41,836 nucleotides of DNA from Halobacteriales archaeon SW_8_68_21 (GTDB lineage Archaea > Halobacteriota > Halobacteria > Halobacteriales > Haloferacaceae), in the NCBI GenBank assembly GCA_003023405.1, contig PXST01000048.1, positions 57,561 through 99,396 of the forward strand. Direction: 5' to 3'. The notes under the pieces were generated by a model that saw nothing but the letters and a program-made list of their open reading frames with translations, had not been told where the DNA came from and made no database searches. Below are positions 16,360 to 24,463 of the stretch, piece by piece. Position 1 is the first letter of the stretch, and each line of letters starts with the position of its first letter. Made by a program: the position numbers and the translations under genes.

Positions 16360-16776
16360 TCAGGGCCAGTCGTCGCGGGGCTGCTCCTCGGCTGACTCGT
16401 CCGTGGTCTCGCCGGTCGCGAGCGTCCAGCCGGCCGCCTCGGCGGCGTCCTCAACGTGGAGGAACTCCCAGTCGGTCGCCTCGGCGACGGCCTCGTCCTT
16501 GTCGTCGACCCCGACGAAGACGTGTCGCTCCGTGTCGAACTGCCCGCTGATGTTCTTCAAGCTCTCCTCGACGCCGCGCGGCCCGGAGAAGAAGTCCTGC
16601 CGCACGCGGTGTTTCCGCGTGAAGTTCGTGACGACGTAGGTCGGCTTCTCGCTGACGACGCCGACGTACTCGGTCCACTGTCGGGCGTTGCTGAACACCG
16701 CGTTGGGGTCCGCGAGCGCTTTCAGCGCCTCCAGTTCGAACGCCAGCGTCATGTCGGTGGATCCGCCGCTGTCCAT
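16360..16776 (-). CDS. DUF7124-like haloarchaeal protein (copy 1)
   Basis: The 138-residue protein begins with a short Gly/Ser leader and then MTLAFELEALKALADPNAVF, followed by ARQWTEYVGVVSEKPTYVV, HVFVGVDDKDEAVAEATDWE and FLHVEDAAEAAGWTL. The same order of blocks recurs in the protein at 33022-33492, so the two are paralogues. I associate the fold with the DUF7124 haloarchaeal family, from memory. The pattern of alternating strands and helices suggests a small Rossmann-like domain. ATG 16776 is preceded by GAAAGGT, a possible ribosome binding site. Function is unknown. Confidence 0.7.
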   Translation of the reverse strand: MDSGGSTDMTLAFELEALKALADPNAVFSNARQWTEYVGVVSEKPTYVVTNFTRKHRVRQDFFSGPRGVEESLKNISGQFDTERHVFVGVDDKDEAVAEATDWEFLHVEDAAEAAGWTLATGETTDESAEEQPRDDWP

Positions 16777-16837
16777 ACCTTTCAATTTCTCCCCGCCGGC
16801 GAAAACAACTTCGCTTCCGCGCGGACGACCGGCCGAA

Positions 16838-16891
16838 CGTTCGCCTGGACTCGAACGCTCGCCGGGACTCGAACACCCGCCCAGACCCGAG
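16838..16891. repeat. Three degenerate 18-bp tandem units
   Basis: Units CGTTCGCCTGGACTCGAA, CGCTCGCCGGGACTCGAA and CACCCGCCCAGACCCGAG are contiguous. They lie between two minus-strand genes, in the region that should hold the promoter of the DUF7124-like gene. The 18-base period is the same as that of the array at 6345-6470. Confidence 0.75.
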
Positions 16892-16894
16892 CGC

Positions 16895-17110
16895 TCACCG
16901 CGAGCGAACGAGGTAGTAGTCCGTGAACTTCACCACGTCGCCGTCCTCCAGCGTATCCGTCTCCGGGGCCGTCCGCGGTCGGCCGGCGAGTTCGGCGACG
17001 AGCTGTTTCTCGTCGTCGCTCAGCTCGTCGAAGTGTCGGACTCGCGCGTCGGACGGCATGCGACCGGTGCGCCGAAGTCGGAGCTGTCGGTTCGACTCGC
17101 GAATTGACAT
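16895..17110 (-). CDS. Small conserved basic-acidic protein
   Basis: The 71-residue protein starts MSIRESNRQLRLRRTGRMPS and ends DGDVVKFTDYYLVRSR. A basic N-terminal third is followed by an acidic helix (DELSDDEKQLVAELAG) and a short strand-rich end. No known domain is recognised. A longer frame to 17158 exists, but ATG 17110 fits a TTTATGATTA box at 17131-17140 at leaderless distance. An inverted repeat sits between that box and the start, so the gene is probably repressed under some condition. Confidence 0.6.
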   Translation of the reverse strand: MSIRESNRQLRLRRTGRMPSDARVRHFDELSDDEKQLVAELAGRPRTAPETDTLEDGDVVKFTDYYLVRSR

Positions 17111-17127
17111 GTGGTAACGTATACCAC
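17111..17127. promoter_or_regulatory. Inverted repeat at the transcription start of the 71-residue gene
   Basis: GTGGTA-ACGTA-TACCAC has perfect six-base arms and a five-base spacer. It ends one base before the start codon at 17110 and lies downstream of the TATA box, as expected for a repressor operator. Confidence 0.55.
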
Positions 17128-17217
17128 GATTAATCATAAACGTTTCGTAGCGCCACAATCGCGCCAGTTAGTCCGTGAACGAGGAGAGTCGGTACGACGC
17201 AGCCGCGGCGGCGGCCG

Positions 17218-18456
17218 TTACTGCTCGGGCGAGGCCGGCAGGTCGTCGACGGCGAAACCGGGCTCCATGAGGTGGTCCGCGTGGTCGCTGATGTCGCGGC
17301 CCTCGCGCATCAGCTGTTTGAACGCGGACTGCGGCGAGAGGTCGCCGATGAGTACCCCACCGACCACCTTGCCGTCCTTCAGCGCGACCCGACGCCACTC
17401 GCCGTCGGCGGTGGTCGCCTCCACCGAGTCGTCGCCGAGGGTCGGGTGGCCGAAGGAGAGGAACGGGAAGTCGAAGTGAGTGATCGAGTACGAGGAGACC
17501 CACCTGAACTCCTCGCTGCCGTAGTCGATCATGTTCCGGGCGGCGACTGTCCCCTGCTCTTTGGCCGACCCCCACGAGCCGTTCTTTGCCTGCTCGCCGA
17601 GGACGAGGTCGTTGAACGCCGTGATGTCGCCCGCGGCGTACACGTTGTCGACGTTTGTCCGCATGAACTCGTCGACGACGACGCCGTCGTCGGTCTCCAG
17701 CGGCGTGTCCTCGATCAGCTCGGTGTTGAAGTTCAACCCGATGGCGACGCCCGCGAAGTCGCACTCGTAGCGCTCGCCGTTCGGGTCGACCGCGGCCTCG
17801 ACGTGGCCGTCGTCGTCGACCTCGAAGCGGTCGACGCCGGAGCCGAACACCGGCTCGATGCCGCGCTCGCGCATCGCCTCGTGCATCATCTCCGCGCCCT
17901 CCTCCGAGAGCGCGTACCGCCACCAGTTGTCGCCGCGCATGAGGTACTTCGCCTCGACGTCCTGTGCGCCGCAAATGGCCGCGAAGTCGATGCCGAGCAG
18001 GCCCGCGCCGACGATGACGGCCTGCTCGGCGTCCTCGACGCTCTCTTTGATCCGCCGGGCGTCTTGGAACGTCCAGAAGTGGTGGATCCCGTCGGCTTCG
18101 GCGTTCTCGACCGGGAGCTGCTGGGGCGTGCCGCCGATCGCGAGCAGGAGGTTGTCGTACTCGAACGTCTCGCCCTCGTGCGTGTGGACCGCGTCCTCGT
18201 CGACGTCGATGTCGACGACGACCGTGTTGAGTCGGAGGTCGACGTCGTGGTCGTCGTACCAGTCTTCCTGATGGATCGATATCGGGGCCTCGGGGAGTTT
18301 CCCCTTCGCGTACTCCTTGATCAGAATCCGGTTGTAGAGGGACTCACCCTCGTCCGTGAGAACCGTGACCTCGGCGTCGGGCGCTTCCTCGCGGAGCGTC
18401 TCGGCCGCGGACGCGCCCGCGATACCGTCACCGATGATCACGTACGAATCGCTCAT
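17218..18456 (-). CDS. FAD/NAD(P)-dependent oxidoreductase (nitrite/rubredoxin reductase-like)
   Basis: The 412-residue flavoprotein has an N-terminal FAD site YVIIGDGIAGASAAETLRE, the NAD-binding block AVIVGAGLLGIDFAA and the FAD-contacting DNVYAAGDITAFND. The N-terminal half (ESLYNRILIKEYAKGKL) resembles the flavin domain shared by NirB-type nitrite reductases, assimilatory reductases and rubredoxin reductases. It lacks a CxxC redox pair, so it is not a disulfide reductase. The partner electron carrier is not visible nearby. Start ATG 18456 puts the glycine-rich loop at the N-terminus; an in-frame extension to 18540 is unlikely. Confidence 0.82.
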   Translation of the reverse strand: MSDSYVIIGDGIAGASAAETLREEAPDAEVTVLTDEGESLYNRILIKEYAKGKLPEAPISIHQEDWYDDHDVDLRLNTVVVDIDVDEDAVHTHEGETFEYDNLLLAIGGTPQQLPVENAEADGIHHFWTFQDARRIKESVEDAEQAVIVGAGLLGIDFAAICGAQDVEAKYLMRGDNWWRYALSEEGAEMMHEAMRERGIEPVFGSGVDRFEVDDDGHVEAAVDPNGERYECDFAGVAIGLNFNTELIEDTPLETDDGVVVDEFMRTNVDNVYAAGDITAFNDLVLGEQAKNGSWGSAKEQGTVAARNMIDYGSEEFRWVSSYSITHFDFPFLSFGHPTLGDDSVEATTADGEWRRVALKDGKVVGGVLIGDLSPQSAFKQLMREGRDISDHADHLMEPGFAVDDLPASPEQ

Positions 18457-18638
18457 GTCTCGGCGTTCGGATTCATGCCTAATGTGGGTTGTCATCCGCG
18501 TCCGTACCCGTGCGAACAGGGCGCATGACCGACGAGACACGCGTGCTGAAGACCTCTCTCCAGCCGAGTGCGCGTCGGCGCGCTCCGCCGCGCCGCCCGT
18601 GAGTACCGTCGCCGAGCGTCGGTAACCCGTATCGCAGA

Positions 18639-19104
18639 TTAGTGGTCCGCCCCGGCCGGCTCCCCGGGGAAGTCCTTCTCGCCGGCCCGGATCGGGACGC
18701 CAAGCCAGTTCTCACCCGGCACGAGCGGGCACTCGTAGGCGTGGTTGTACGCGCACGTGGGGTTGTACGCGACGCTGAGGTCCACCAACCCACTCGCCGT
18801 CGACCGCGAACCGGAACTCGCCCCACCGGCGGTACGTCTACTCGCCGTCCGCCGTCGTCTCGACGGTCACCGTCTCCGACTCGTCGTGTTCGTGAAGTGG
18901 GAGGACGAACCGGTACGCGGGGTCGGTCTCGTAGTAGCCGAGACCGGGGAACGCGCCGCCCCACATCGACACCGGTAACGGCGACTGCGGCGAGTCGCGG
19001 AAGTGTTCGCGCTTCGCCCGCCGTTGCGCCTCGACATGTGCCGCCCAGTCGTCGTCCCGTTCGCTCGCCTCCGTCAAATAACCGACTCTTCTCCCAGAAG
19101 ACAC
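18639..19104 (-). pseudogene. DUF1684-family protein, multiply disrupted
   Basis: The 5' part encodes a DDWAAHVEAQRRAKREHF helix and PLHEHDESETVTVETTADGE, then an in-frame TAG (18838-18840). The same frame resumes with TYRRWGEFRFAVDGE and then breaks. A second frame gives LVDLSVAYNPTCAYNHAYEC and ENWLGVPIRAGEKDFPGE to TAA 18639. DUF1684 proteins normally carry about 45-50 residues between those two parts, so there is also an internal deletion. The DGE on the left of the break matches the DGE expected on its right, suggesting deletion between short direct repeats. Start is GTG 19104 or TTG 19077. The gene is dead as written. Confidence 0.75.
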
Positions 19105-19131
19105 TTATCTCGACCGGAGAAAAGACTGCCT

Positions 19132-20276
19132 ATGAACAGGCGAACGGCCCTCTCCGCCCTCGTGACGGGCGGGTTCGCCGGAGTTGCCGGTTGTCTCGGC
19201 AACGCTCCCCTTGGCGGAACGGACGCGGAATCGGAGACCGACCGACCGACGCCCGAGGTCAACCGGGAAGTCGACGTGAACGGCGTCGAAGACGGGTCCC
19301 GCTCGCAGTTCCAGTGGGGACCGGCCCACGCGGGGCGACGAGACGGAGCCGGACCGACCGACGACGTCGAGGTGCTCTGGCGCCGGACGCCGCATCGATA
19401 CGATCATTCGCAGCCCGTTGTCGCCGGCCAGCGGGGGTACGTCTGCTTCAACGGTATTCTGTTCCGTCTCGACCTTGCGACGGGCGAGGTGCGGTGGTCG
19501 ACGGATATCGGTCACGATGGGTCGTCGACGCCGGCGGTCCGCGACGGCACCGCGTACGTCACGGTGTGGAACGGCGGGGTGGAGACCGACCGCGGGCTGG
19601 CGGCCGTCGACGCCGAGACCGGGGAAGTGGCCTGGCGACGGCTGACCGACACGGACGTGACGACCTCACCGGTCGTGACCGACGACAGGGTGTTCGTGGG
19701 AGGCGGCTACCGGCGGTCGCCGACGGGGCGGTCGTCTACGGCGCGGGCGACCCGCGCGTCGTCGCCTACGACGCCGCCTCGGGCGACGAGCTGTGGACGG
19801 CCGCGGTCGACGGCGACGCGACTGCGCCGCCGACCGTCGCGGACGGTCGCGTCCTGATCGGTACGCGGGCCGGGACGCTGTATGCGCTCGACCTCAACGA
19901 TGGTACCGAGGCCTGGACCGCCGACCTCCCCGGTCCGGTCCGTCGGTCGGTCGCAGTCGCGGAGGATCGGGCGATCGCGCCGACCGAGACCGGGATCGCA
20001 GCCGTCGGCGACGGCGGTGCCGCGCTGTGGAGCGACGACGGGATCGCGGGCGCGACCGCGCCGGTGATCGCGGGCGACACCGCGTACCTCGGAGACGGGC
20101 GGACCGTCCGGGCGATCGCGGTCGACGACGGGACGGAACGGTGGTCGTTCCGGACCCGCGAGCGCTCCTACACCGACGTCTTCCTCCAGGGCGTCCGAGC
20201 CGCTCCGACCGTCGTCGACGACATCGTCCTCGCGGCGACCCACGCGGGGGACGTGTACGCGCTGGGTGACGCGTGA
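19132..20276 (+). pseudogene. PQQ-repeat beta-propeller lipoprotein, frameshifted
   Basis: The 5' frame begins with MNRRTALSALVTGGFAGVAG and a lipobox Cys at residue 21, then PQQ-like repeats (LFRLDLATGEVRWSTDIG, LAAVDAETGEVAWRR, SPVVTDDRVFVGGGY). Near 19708-19714 the reading must change frame to continue with AVADGAVVYGAGDPRVVAYD, YALDLNDGTEAWTADLPG and the C-terminal VYALGDA. The repeat pattern runs smoothly across both frames except at the break, so a short deletion or indel broke one gene. Such proteins are surface-anchored propellers, often linked to redox or outer-membrane-like assembly roles. It diverges from the broken DUF1684 gene. Confidence 0.78.
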
Positions 20277-20388
20277 ATTCGGGAGAGGCCTCGGTCCGCG
20301 AGAGACCCGGGGCGGGCAGGTGCTCGCCCGCGTCTCGGATGCGTCCCGGACGCCACAGATTCAAGAGCGTCCGCGCCCAATCAAGAGT

Positions 20389-20985
20389 ATGAAAATACGG
20401 CAGAACATCCGCCACTGGGCCGCGAAGAAGGCGCTGACCACGCCGGTCGTCGGCGACGTCGCCAACGACAAGCTCGTCGACCTCCACACGAGCATCTTTC
20501 TCAACAAGGCCGACGAACAGCGCCGCGAGGAGCGCCGCGACCACCTCGATAGCTTCTTCGACGCGACAATGGACACGTACGTCGCCGCGCTGGAGGCGGG
20601 CTTCGCGGAGGCCGAGGCCCGCGAGATCACCCACGTTCAGGCGAACTTCGACTTCTTCAACCACGGCTGGACGGAGATGATGGAGATCCCGAGCGACGAG
20701 CTCGAGGCCCACTACCGTCGGTACGAGGGGTTCTTCTCCGATCACGCGATCACGATCGACGACCCGCTGGGCGAGTTCCGCCCGGCCGAGGGCGTCGTTG
20801 AGGCACCCGAGACGCCCGAGCGGCTCGACGAACCCGAGTACGAGAACGCGCTGGCCGGCTTCGCGGACGACGTGTACGTCCAGACCGACGAGGGCGAGAC
20901 CGTCGTCGGCGGCAACACGGAGGAGCCGGACGAGGTCGACGCCGCGACCGCGCCCGGACTCGACGAGGACGAGGCGAACGCCTGA
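20389..20985 (+). CDS. DUF6149-like haloarchaeal protein
   Basis: The 198-residue protein begins MKIRQNIRHWAAKKALTTPV and has a helical middle (EERRDHLDSFFDATMDTYVA, ALEAGFAEAEAREITHVQAN, FDFFNHGWTEMMEIP) and a long acidic, disordered tail. I recall this N-terminal block from the haloarchaeal DUF6149 family. The frame is open to 20266, but ATG 20389 matches the family start and follows a purine-rich GAGT leader. It has no signal peptide and no membrane helix, so it is cytoplasmic. Function is unknown. Confidence 0.72.
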   Translation: MKIRQNIRHWAAKKALTTPVVGDVANDKLVDLHTSIFLNKADEQRREERRDHLDSFFDATMDTYVAALEAGFAEAEAREITHVQANFDFFNHGWTEMMEIPSDELEAHYRRYEGFFSDHAITIDDPLGEFRPAEGVVEAPETPERLDEPEYENALAGFADDVYVQTDEGETVVGGNTEEPDEVDAATAPGLDEDEANA

Positions 20986-21169
20986 CTCGACCGACCCCGC
21001 GCGTTTCCACTGCGACTTCCCGGCTCCCGGACCGACGCGACGCCCTCTTCATTGCCGCCGCGGCGATGACCGCCTTCGACCGGTCGACCGACGAGCCGCG
21101 GTCCTCTTGGTCCCGTACCTCGCGTGGGTCCGTTTCGCGACCGCTCAACCACGCCATCCGGGCGCTCGA

Positions 21170-21758
21170 CTAACGCGGATCCTCGCTTCCCGCCCCGCCC
21201 GCGTCGACCGCCGGCGGCCCGCGCTCCACTCGCTCGGCGACGAACCGACGCTCGGCGCGGCTCAGTTCGCCGTCGGTCTCGCGAAACGTAGCCATGCCCT
21301 CGCGGTATCGCCGGGGGTCGACGTGGGCGGGCATCGCGGCCGGGCGTTCCAGTTCCAACTCGGCGAGCCCCGTGCGCTCGCCGGTGTACCCGAAGCCGCA
21401 CTTGTGACACGCCTCGTAGGCGAACGGGTTGTTCACGGCGATCTTCACCCGGTCGAAGCCGTCGGCGGCCAGGTCGGCGACGGTCTCGTTGATCAGCCGG
21501 GGTCCGATCCCCTCGCCGCGCCGCGCGGCGTGGACGGTGACGTACCGCAGCCGACAGCAGTCGGGGTCGGTCCGATCGGGCGAGAAGGAGACGGCCGCGA
21601 TCACGTCCGCCTCGAACGCGTCGGGGGTGACCGTCTCCGGCAGCGGTTCGTCCGGCGTCCAGTCCGGCGCGGCCGGCCCCCCGTCCGGCGTCCGGATCAC
21701 GGACTTGCCCGGCGCGCCGACGACGAACTTCCCGGCGTACGCCGAGCGCGTACTCCAT
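21170..21758 (-). pseudogene. GNAT-family N-acetyltransferase with N-terminal deletion
   Basis: The body reads AYAGKFVVGAPGKSVIRTPD, then CRLRYVTVHAARRGEGIGPR with the acetyl-CoA loop RRGEGIG, NNPFAYEACHKCGFGYTG and LAELELERPA, a haloarchaeal GNAT. The ATG at 21758 (MEYALG) has a promoter-like TTTAGGGG near 21780-21787 but is in another frame from the body. Related proteins have about 15 residues between the MEFA-type start and the YAGKF block that are missing here. The break is near 21735-21750, beside a repeated GTACGC. A GTG or ATG inside the body could still give a shorter product that lacks the first strand. Confidence 0.65.
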
Positions 21759-21828
21759 ACAGCACTGTACGGGAGCGATCCCCTAAACGGTCGGTGGCTC
21801 TTTGTCCGTCGCGGGACTTGTCCTGTTC

Positions 21829-22404
21829 ATGTACGGAGTCGGCGACGTGGACTTCTTCGACCGCGTGGCCCCGGTATACGACCTCGCGATGCCGCCGGCG
21901 GACGGCGGGGCGCTGGCCGCCGCCCTCGAACACGCGACGCGGCCGATCGAACGCCTGCTCGACGTCGGCGGTGGATCGGGGCGGGCGGCGGCCGCGCTGA
22001 CCGGTCCCGAGATCACGGTCGTCGACGCCTCCATCGAGATGCTCTCGCGGGCGCGACGTGCCCGCGGACTCGCCGGTCTCGCCGCCGACGCCGGGCGATT
22101 GCCGTTCGGGGACGCGAGCGTTGACGCGGTCACGGTCGTCGACGCGTTCCACCACCTGCCGGCTCACGACGCCGCGCTCGCGGAGGCGGCCCGCGCACTC
22201 GCGCCCGGCGGCGCGCTCGTCGTCCGCGAGTTCGACCCGGACCACCCGCTCGGGCGACTCCTCGCCGCCGGCGAACACGCGATCGGAATGGACTCGCGGT
22301 TCCTGCCCCCGGACGACCTCGCGGCCGCGATGGACGCGGTCGACCTCGATCCTCGGATCGTCGACCGCGGATTCGGTTACACGGTCGTCGGCGTTCGGCG
22401 ATGA
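21829..22404 (+). CDS. Class I SAM-dependent methyltransferase
   Basis: The 191-residue protein has the Rossmann methyltransferase order: FDRVAPVYDLA near the start, the SAM-binding LLDVGGGSGRAAAAL (motif I), VVDASIEMLSRAR (acidic residue after strand 2), AADAGRLPFGDASVDAVTVV (motif II region), then LAPGGALVVREF. This is the UbiE/MenG-like small methyltransferase type; its substrate is unknown. ATG 21829 precedes YGVGDVDFFDRVAPVYD; an earlier in-frame start at 21802 adds nine residues. It diverges from the broken GNAT gene, with about 70 bases between starts. Confidence 0.8.
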   Translation: MYGVGDVDFFDRVAPVYDLAMPPADGGALAAALEHATRPIERLLDVGGGSGRAAAALTGPEITVVDASIEMLSRARRARGLAGLAADAGRLPFGDASVDAVTVVDAFHHLPAHDAALAEAARALAPGGALVVREFDPDHPLGRLLAAGEHAIGMDSRFLPPDDLAAAMDAVDLDPRIVDRGFGYTVVGVRR

Positions 22405-22835
22405 TTGGTCAGTACACAACTCGTACAGACCGGTTCGCCTTCCAGCCACTCCGTTTTGATGTAGCTGGTGTAGGCGATTGCCCCGCAGTTCAGACAGTAT
22501 GTGACGTTGTTGTCGCCGATGTAGGTAACCGTCGTCGTGTGATGCTGCTGGAGGCGCTTGACGGCCCACTCCTTGTACTACGTCTGAGTCCGGCCGAACC
22601 GCCGCTCCTCGACAGCGTCGAACACCTCTCCGAACTGTCCCGAGTCGAAGTCGATCGTCGCGTGGAGATTCTCGGTAACCAGCGTCCCGATGTCCTCGTC
22701 TGCGACCTGTGGCCGCCCGCGCTCGGCGCGGACAATGAATCGCGATCGGTCGTTGATCCGGTGGATGACGCCCACCGATGTCTCGAAGACGGCGTTCGTG
22801 TCCGCGGTGATTGCGACCACCGGGGGGAACGTCAC
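22377..22835 (-). pseudogene. Conserved zinc-ribbon protein interrupted by an amber codon
   Basis: The frame from GTG 22835 (AVFETSVGVIHRINDRSRFI, then VADEDIGTLVTENLHATIDF and EVFDAVEERRFGRTQT) stops at TAG 22578-22580. The same frame continues without further stop as YKEWAVKRLQQHHTTTVTYI, GDNNVTYCLNCGAIAYTSYI and EGEPVCTSCVLTNHR to TAA at 22377. The tail holds two CxxC pairs, a likely zinc ribbon. One stop separates two parts that read as a single protein. The 5' end may also be truncated; the frame is open to a TAG at 22881-22883 without an ATG. I do not recognise the family. Confidence 0.6.
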
Positions 22836-23120
22836 CGCCGAATGCGGTTCTGGGAGGTTGGCGGATTCAATGTTGCGGCGCTACCTAACGTCGACTTCTA
22901 CCGGTTCAACAGGACTGGCTATAGATCGTGGACTACTGCTTGAACAACTACTCTGGGCACATTGTCGGTCTCTTCGACAGCGAGTCTTTTGACGCCGTTC
23001 TGACGTGACCAACAAGAGTACAGAACTACTGGCTGATTATGGGCCATGTAAGTCTCACCTGCCCGCTGTGTACGCGATATGCCAAGGTGTGACTACTAGG
23101 TAGAAGTGGATGTCTATTAT
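22836..23120. other. Intergenic boundary region, left flank of AT-rich island
   Basis: Composition changes here from GC-rich to AT-rich. A plus-strand fragment of 26 codons (YCLNNYSGHIVGLFDSESF, ending at about 23008) and a 17-codon ORF with CPLC near 23039-23092 are open but too short to call genes. No inverted or direct terminal repeat of a mobile element is recognised. Confidence 0.4.
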
Positions 23121-23606
23121 TTATGTCTGACTCTTGTCTTGTGATTTACAACGGTGATTACCCTTTCTGAACATTTCTCTCTTCTCTGATTCTGACATCT
23201 TTTTCCACTTGTCTTTATCAACGTCCTGTGGCGTAGCCGGTTGTGTTTTCATATCGCTCATTTCTGGACGCCCCGGCTTGAATTCTTTACCAGCAGAAAT
23301 GACAGGTCCGTCTTGCTTAGCTTCATAAGCTTCTATTTTTACAGCGATATTCTCGCCGGGTTTTAGACCTGTGAGTCTGTAATGAGTGGATCGCGTTTCA
23401 ACCTCCTTTTGATCATCAACATAAACAATATAAAAGAGGTCTGAATCAACATTTTCATTCCAACTTATTGCTAGTACTCGGGATGATCCTGCTACTTTTT
23501 TGATACTCAGCTCAGTATCAGCTTCACTATCTGCTGAGACAATTCCAGACGTTGAGATAGTGGCTCCACCAATGCCGAGCCACTTAATCAATTTTCTGCG
23601 GTCCAT
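23121..23606 (-). CDS. Tat-exported protein with fibronectin type III-like domain
   Basis: The 161-residue protein begins MDRRKLIKWLGIGGATISTS, a twin-arginine signal (RRKLI) with a hydrophobic core and a likely cleavage after SGIVSA. The middle (SSRVLAISWNENVDSDLFYI, VYVDDQKEVETRSTHYRLTG, LKPGENIAVKIEAYEA) has the strand and Trp/Tyr spacing of a fibronectin type III fold. The C-terminal ~50 residues are basic and polar, ending in RKGNHRCKSQDK. It starts just after the TAA of the protease gene, so the two are cotranscribed. It may be a surface partner or inhibitor of the protease; that is inference. Confidence 0.7.
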   Translation of the reverse strand: MDRRKLIKWLGIGGATISTSGIVSADSEADTELSIKKVAGSSRVLAISWNENVDSDLFYIVYVDDQKEVETRSTHYRLTGLKPGENIAVKIEAYEAKQDGPVISAGKEFKPGRPEMSDMKTQPATPQDVDKDKWKKMSESEKREMFRKGNHRCKSQDKSQT

Positions 23607-23607
23607 A

Positions 23608-24282
23608 TTAGAGTCCCTCCAAGTGGTCTTCAACAATGCCACGGCTACACCCGTCACTATACTTGTCTAAGAAGTTACTCCCGGCTTTATCAACTGTATA
23701 GTTGCTTACTGTACAAAACTCACTGGGCGGATCAGACCTCCCTCCTATATATCCATCGCACGCATTAAACGACCGATCTGTCTGAATATAGGGGACAGAC
23801 ATGACTGTCATATCATCGGGGAAAGTAGCGCCAGTGCTTGCTTCACTGATATCATAGTCTCCATCCTCATGGCTGAGACCTAGTGTATGACCTAACTCGT
23901 GCATGGACATGTATCTTGTTTGGGAACTGGCGATAGCTGCTCCATTTCCTGAAACTCTACACACATAGTACTCGTTTCCGTCGAGATTAATAGATCCGTT
24001 TGGATATATTCTACCATATCCATCAGAAGCCAAGGCGTCAACTAAAATAATGTGATCATTATCATATAGCGCGCCGTCATCGTGAAGATCCTCAATAGCA
24101 TCATACATGTATGATTCATAGTCATCTTGGGGCTTCACCGAATGTGTGAACCCATTTAGTGAATACAATTTTTCGGAGGTCTGGTTGGACACCCACTCAC
24201 AAATTGTATCATTCCCATCTTCTGCGGCTGGGAGATTTGGTACACTATCCTCTTTGTAGGTTGCCGTTATTGCTGCTGGCAT
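23608..24282 (-). CDS. Metzincin-like zinc metalloprotease, no signal peptide
   Basis: The 224-residue protein has the zinc motif HELGHTLGLSH (His128, Glu129, His132, His138) and a following MTVMSVPY block with Met161 as the possible Met-turn, so it fits the metzincin clan of HExxHxxGxxH proteases. Several cysteines (Cys28, Cys108, Cys175 and others) could form disulfides, which is typical of secreted enzymes, yet no signal peptide is present. ATG 24282 is the only start: the frame runs upstream to a TAA without another ATG or GTG. A TTATTAATAC box about 30 bases upstream suggests leaderless transcription. Export route and substrate are unknown. Confidence 0.75.
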   Translation of the reverse strand: MPAAITATYKEDSVPNLPAAEDGNDTICEWVSNQTSEKLYSLNGFTHSVKPQDDYESYMYDAIEDLHDDGALYDNDHIILVDALASDGYGRIYPNGSINLDGNEYYVCRVSGNGAAIASSQTRYMSMHELGHTLGLSHEDGDYDISEASTGATFPDDMTVMSVPYIQTDRSFNACDGYIGGRSDPPSEFCTVSNYTVDKAGSNFLDKYSDGCSRGIVEDHLEGL

Positions 24283-24428
24283 CAGAGGTATACTATTGTT
24301 ACACGTATTAATAAGTTAGCAGAAAATTTATTCATAATTGATTATCAGAGCTTAATTGGAACAATATGTATAATCTGAATAAATACAATATTACGGTGAA
24401 TTCCCAACAATGTGAATAAAATAGTAAC

Positions 24429-24439
24429 AAAATATATAT
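24429..24439 (+). promoter_or_regulatory. TATA box of the small membrane-protein gene
   Basis: AAATATATATG is centred about 28 bases before ATG 24464 and points to a leaderless transcript. It lies in the divergent gap shared with the protease promoter. Confidence 0.6.
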
Positions 24440-24463
24440 GCTACCACCCAAATTAAACAGCAT

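Noticed and set aside
22578-22580. Amber codons in the zinc-ribbon and DUF1684 genes as recoded TAG (pyrrolysine-like).
   Set aside because: TAG is used as an ordinary stop by several intact genes here (for example at 225, 1046 and 1730), and the DUF1684 gene has further lesions, so decay is simpler.
22401-22943. Plus-strand 180-codon ORF opposite the zinc-ribbon gene.
   Set aside because: Its protein has no recognisable pattern, whereas the opposite strand gives a CxxC-bearing sequence; it is an antisense shadow.
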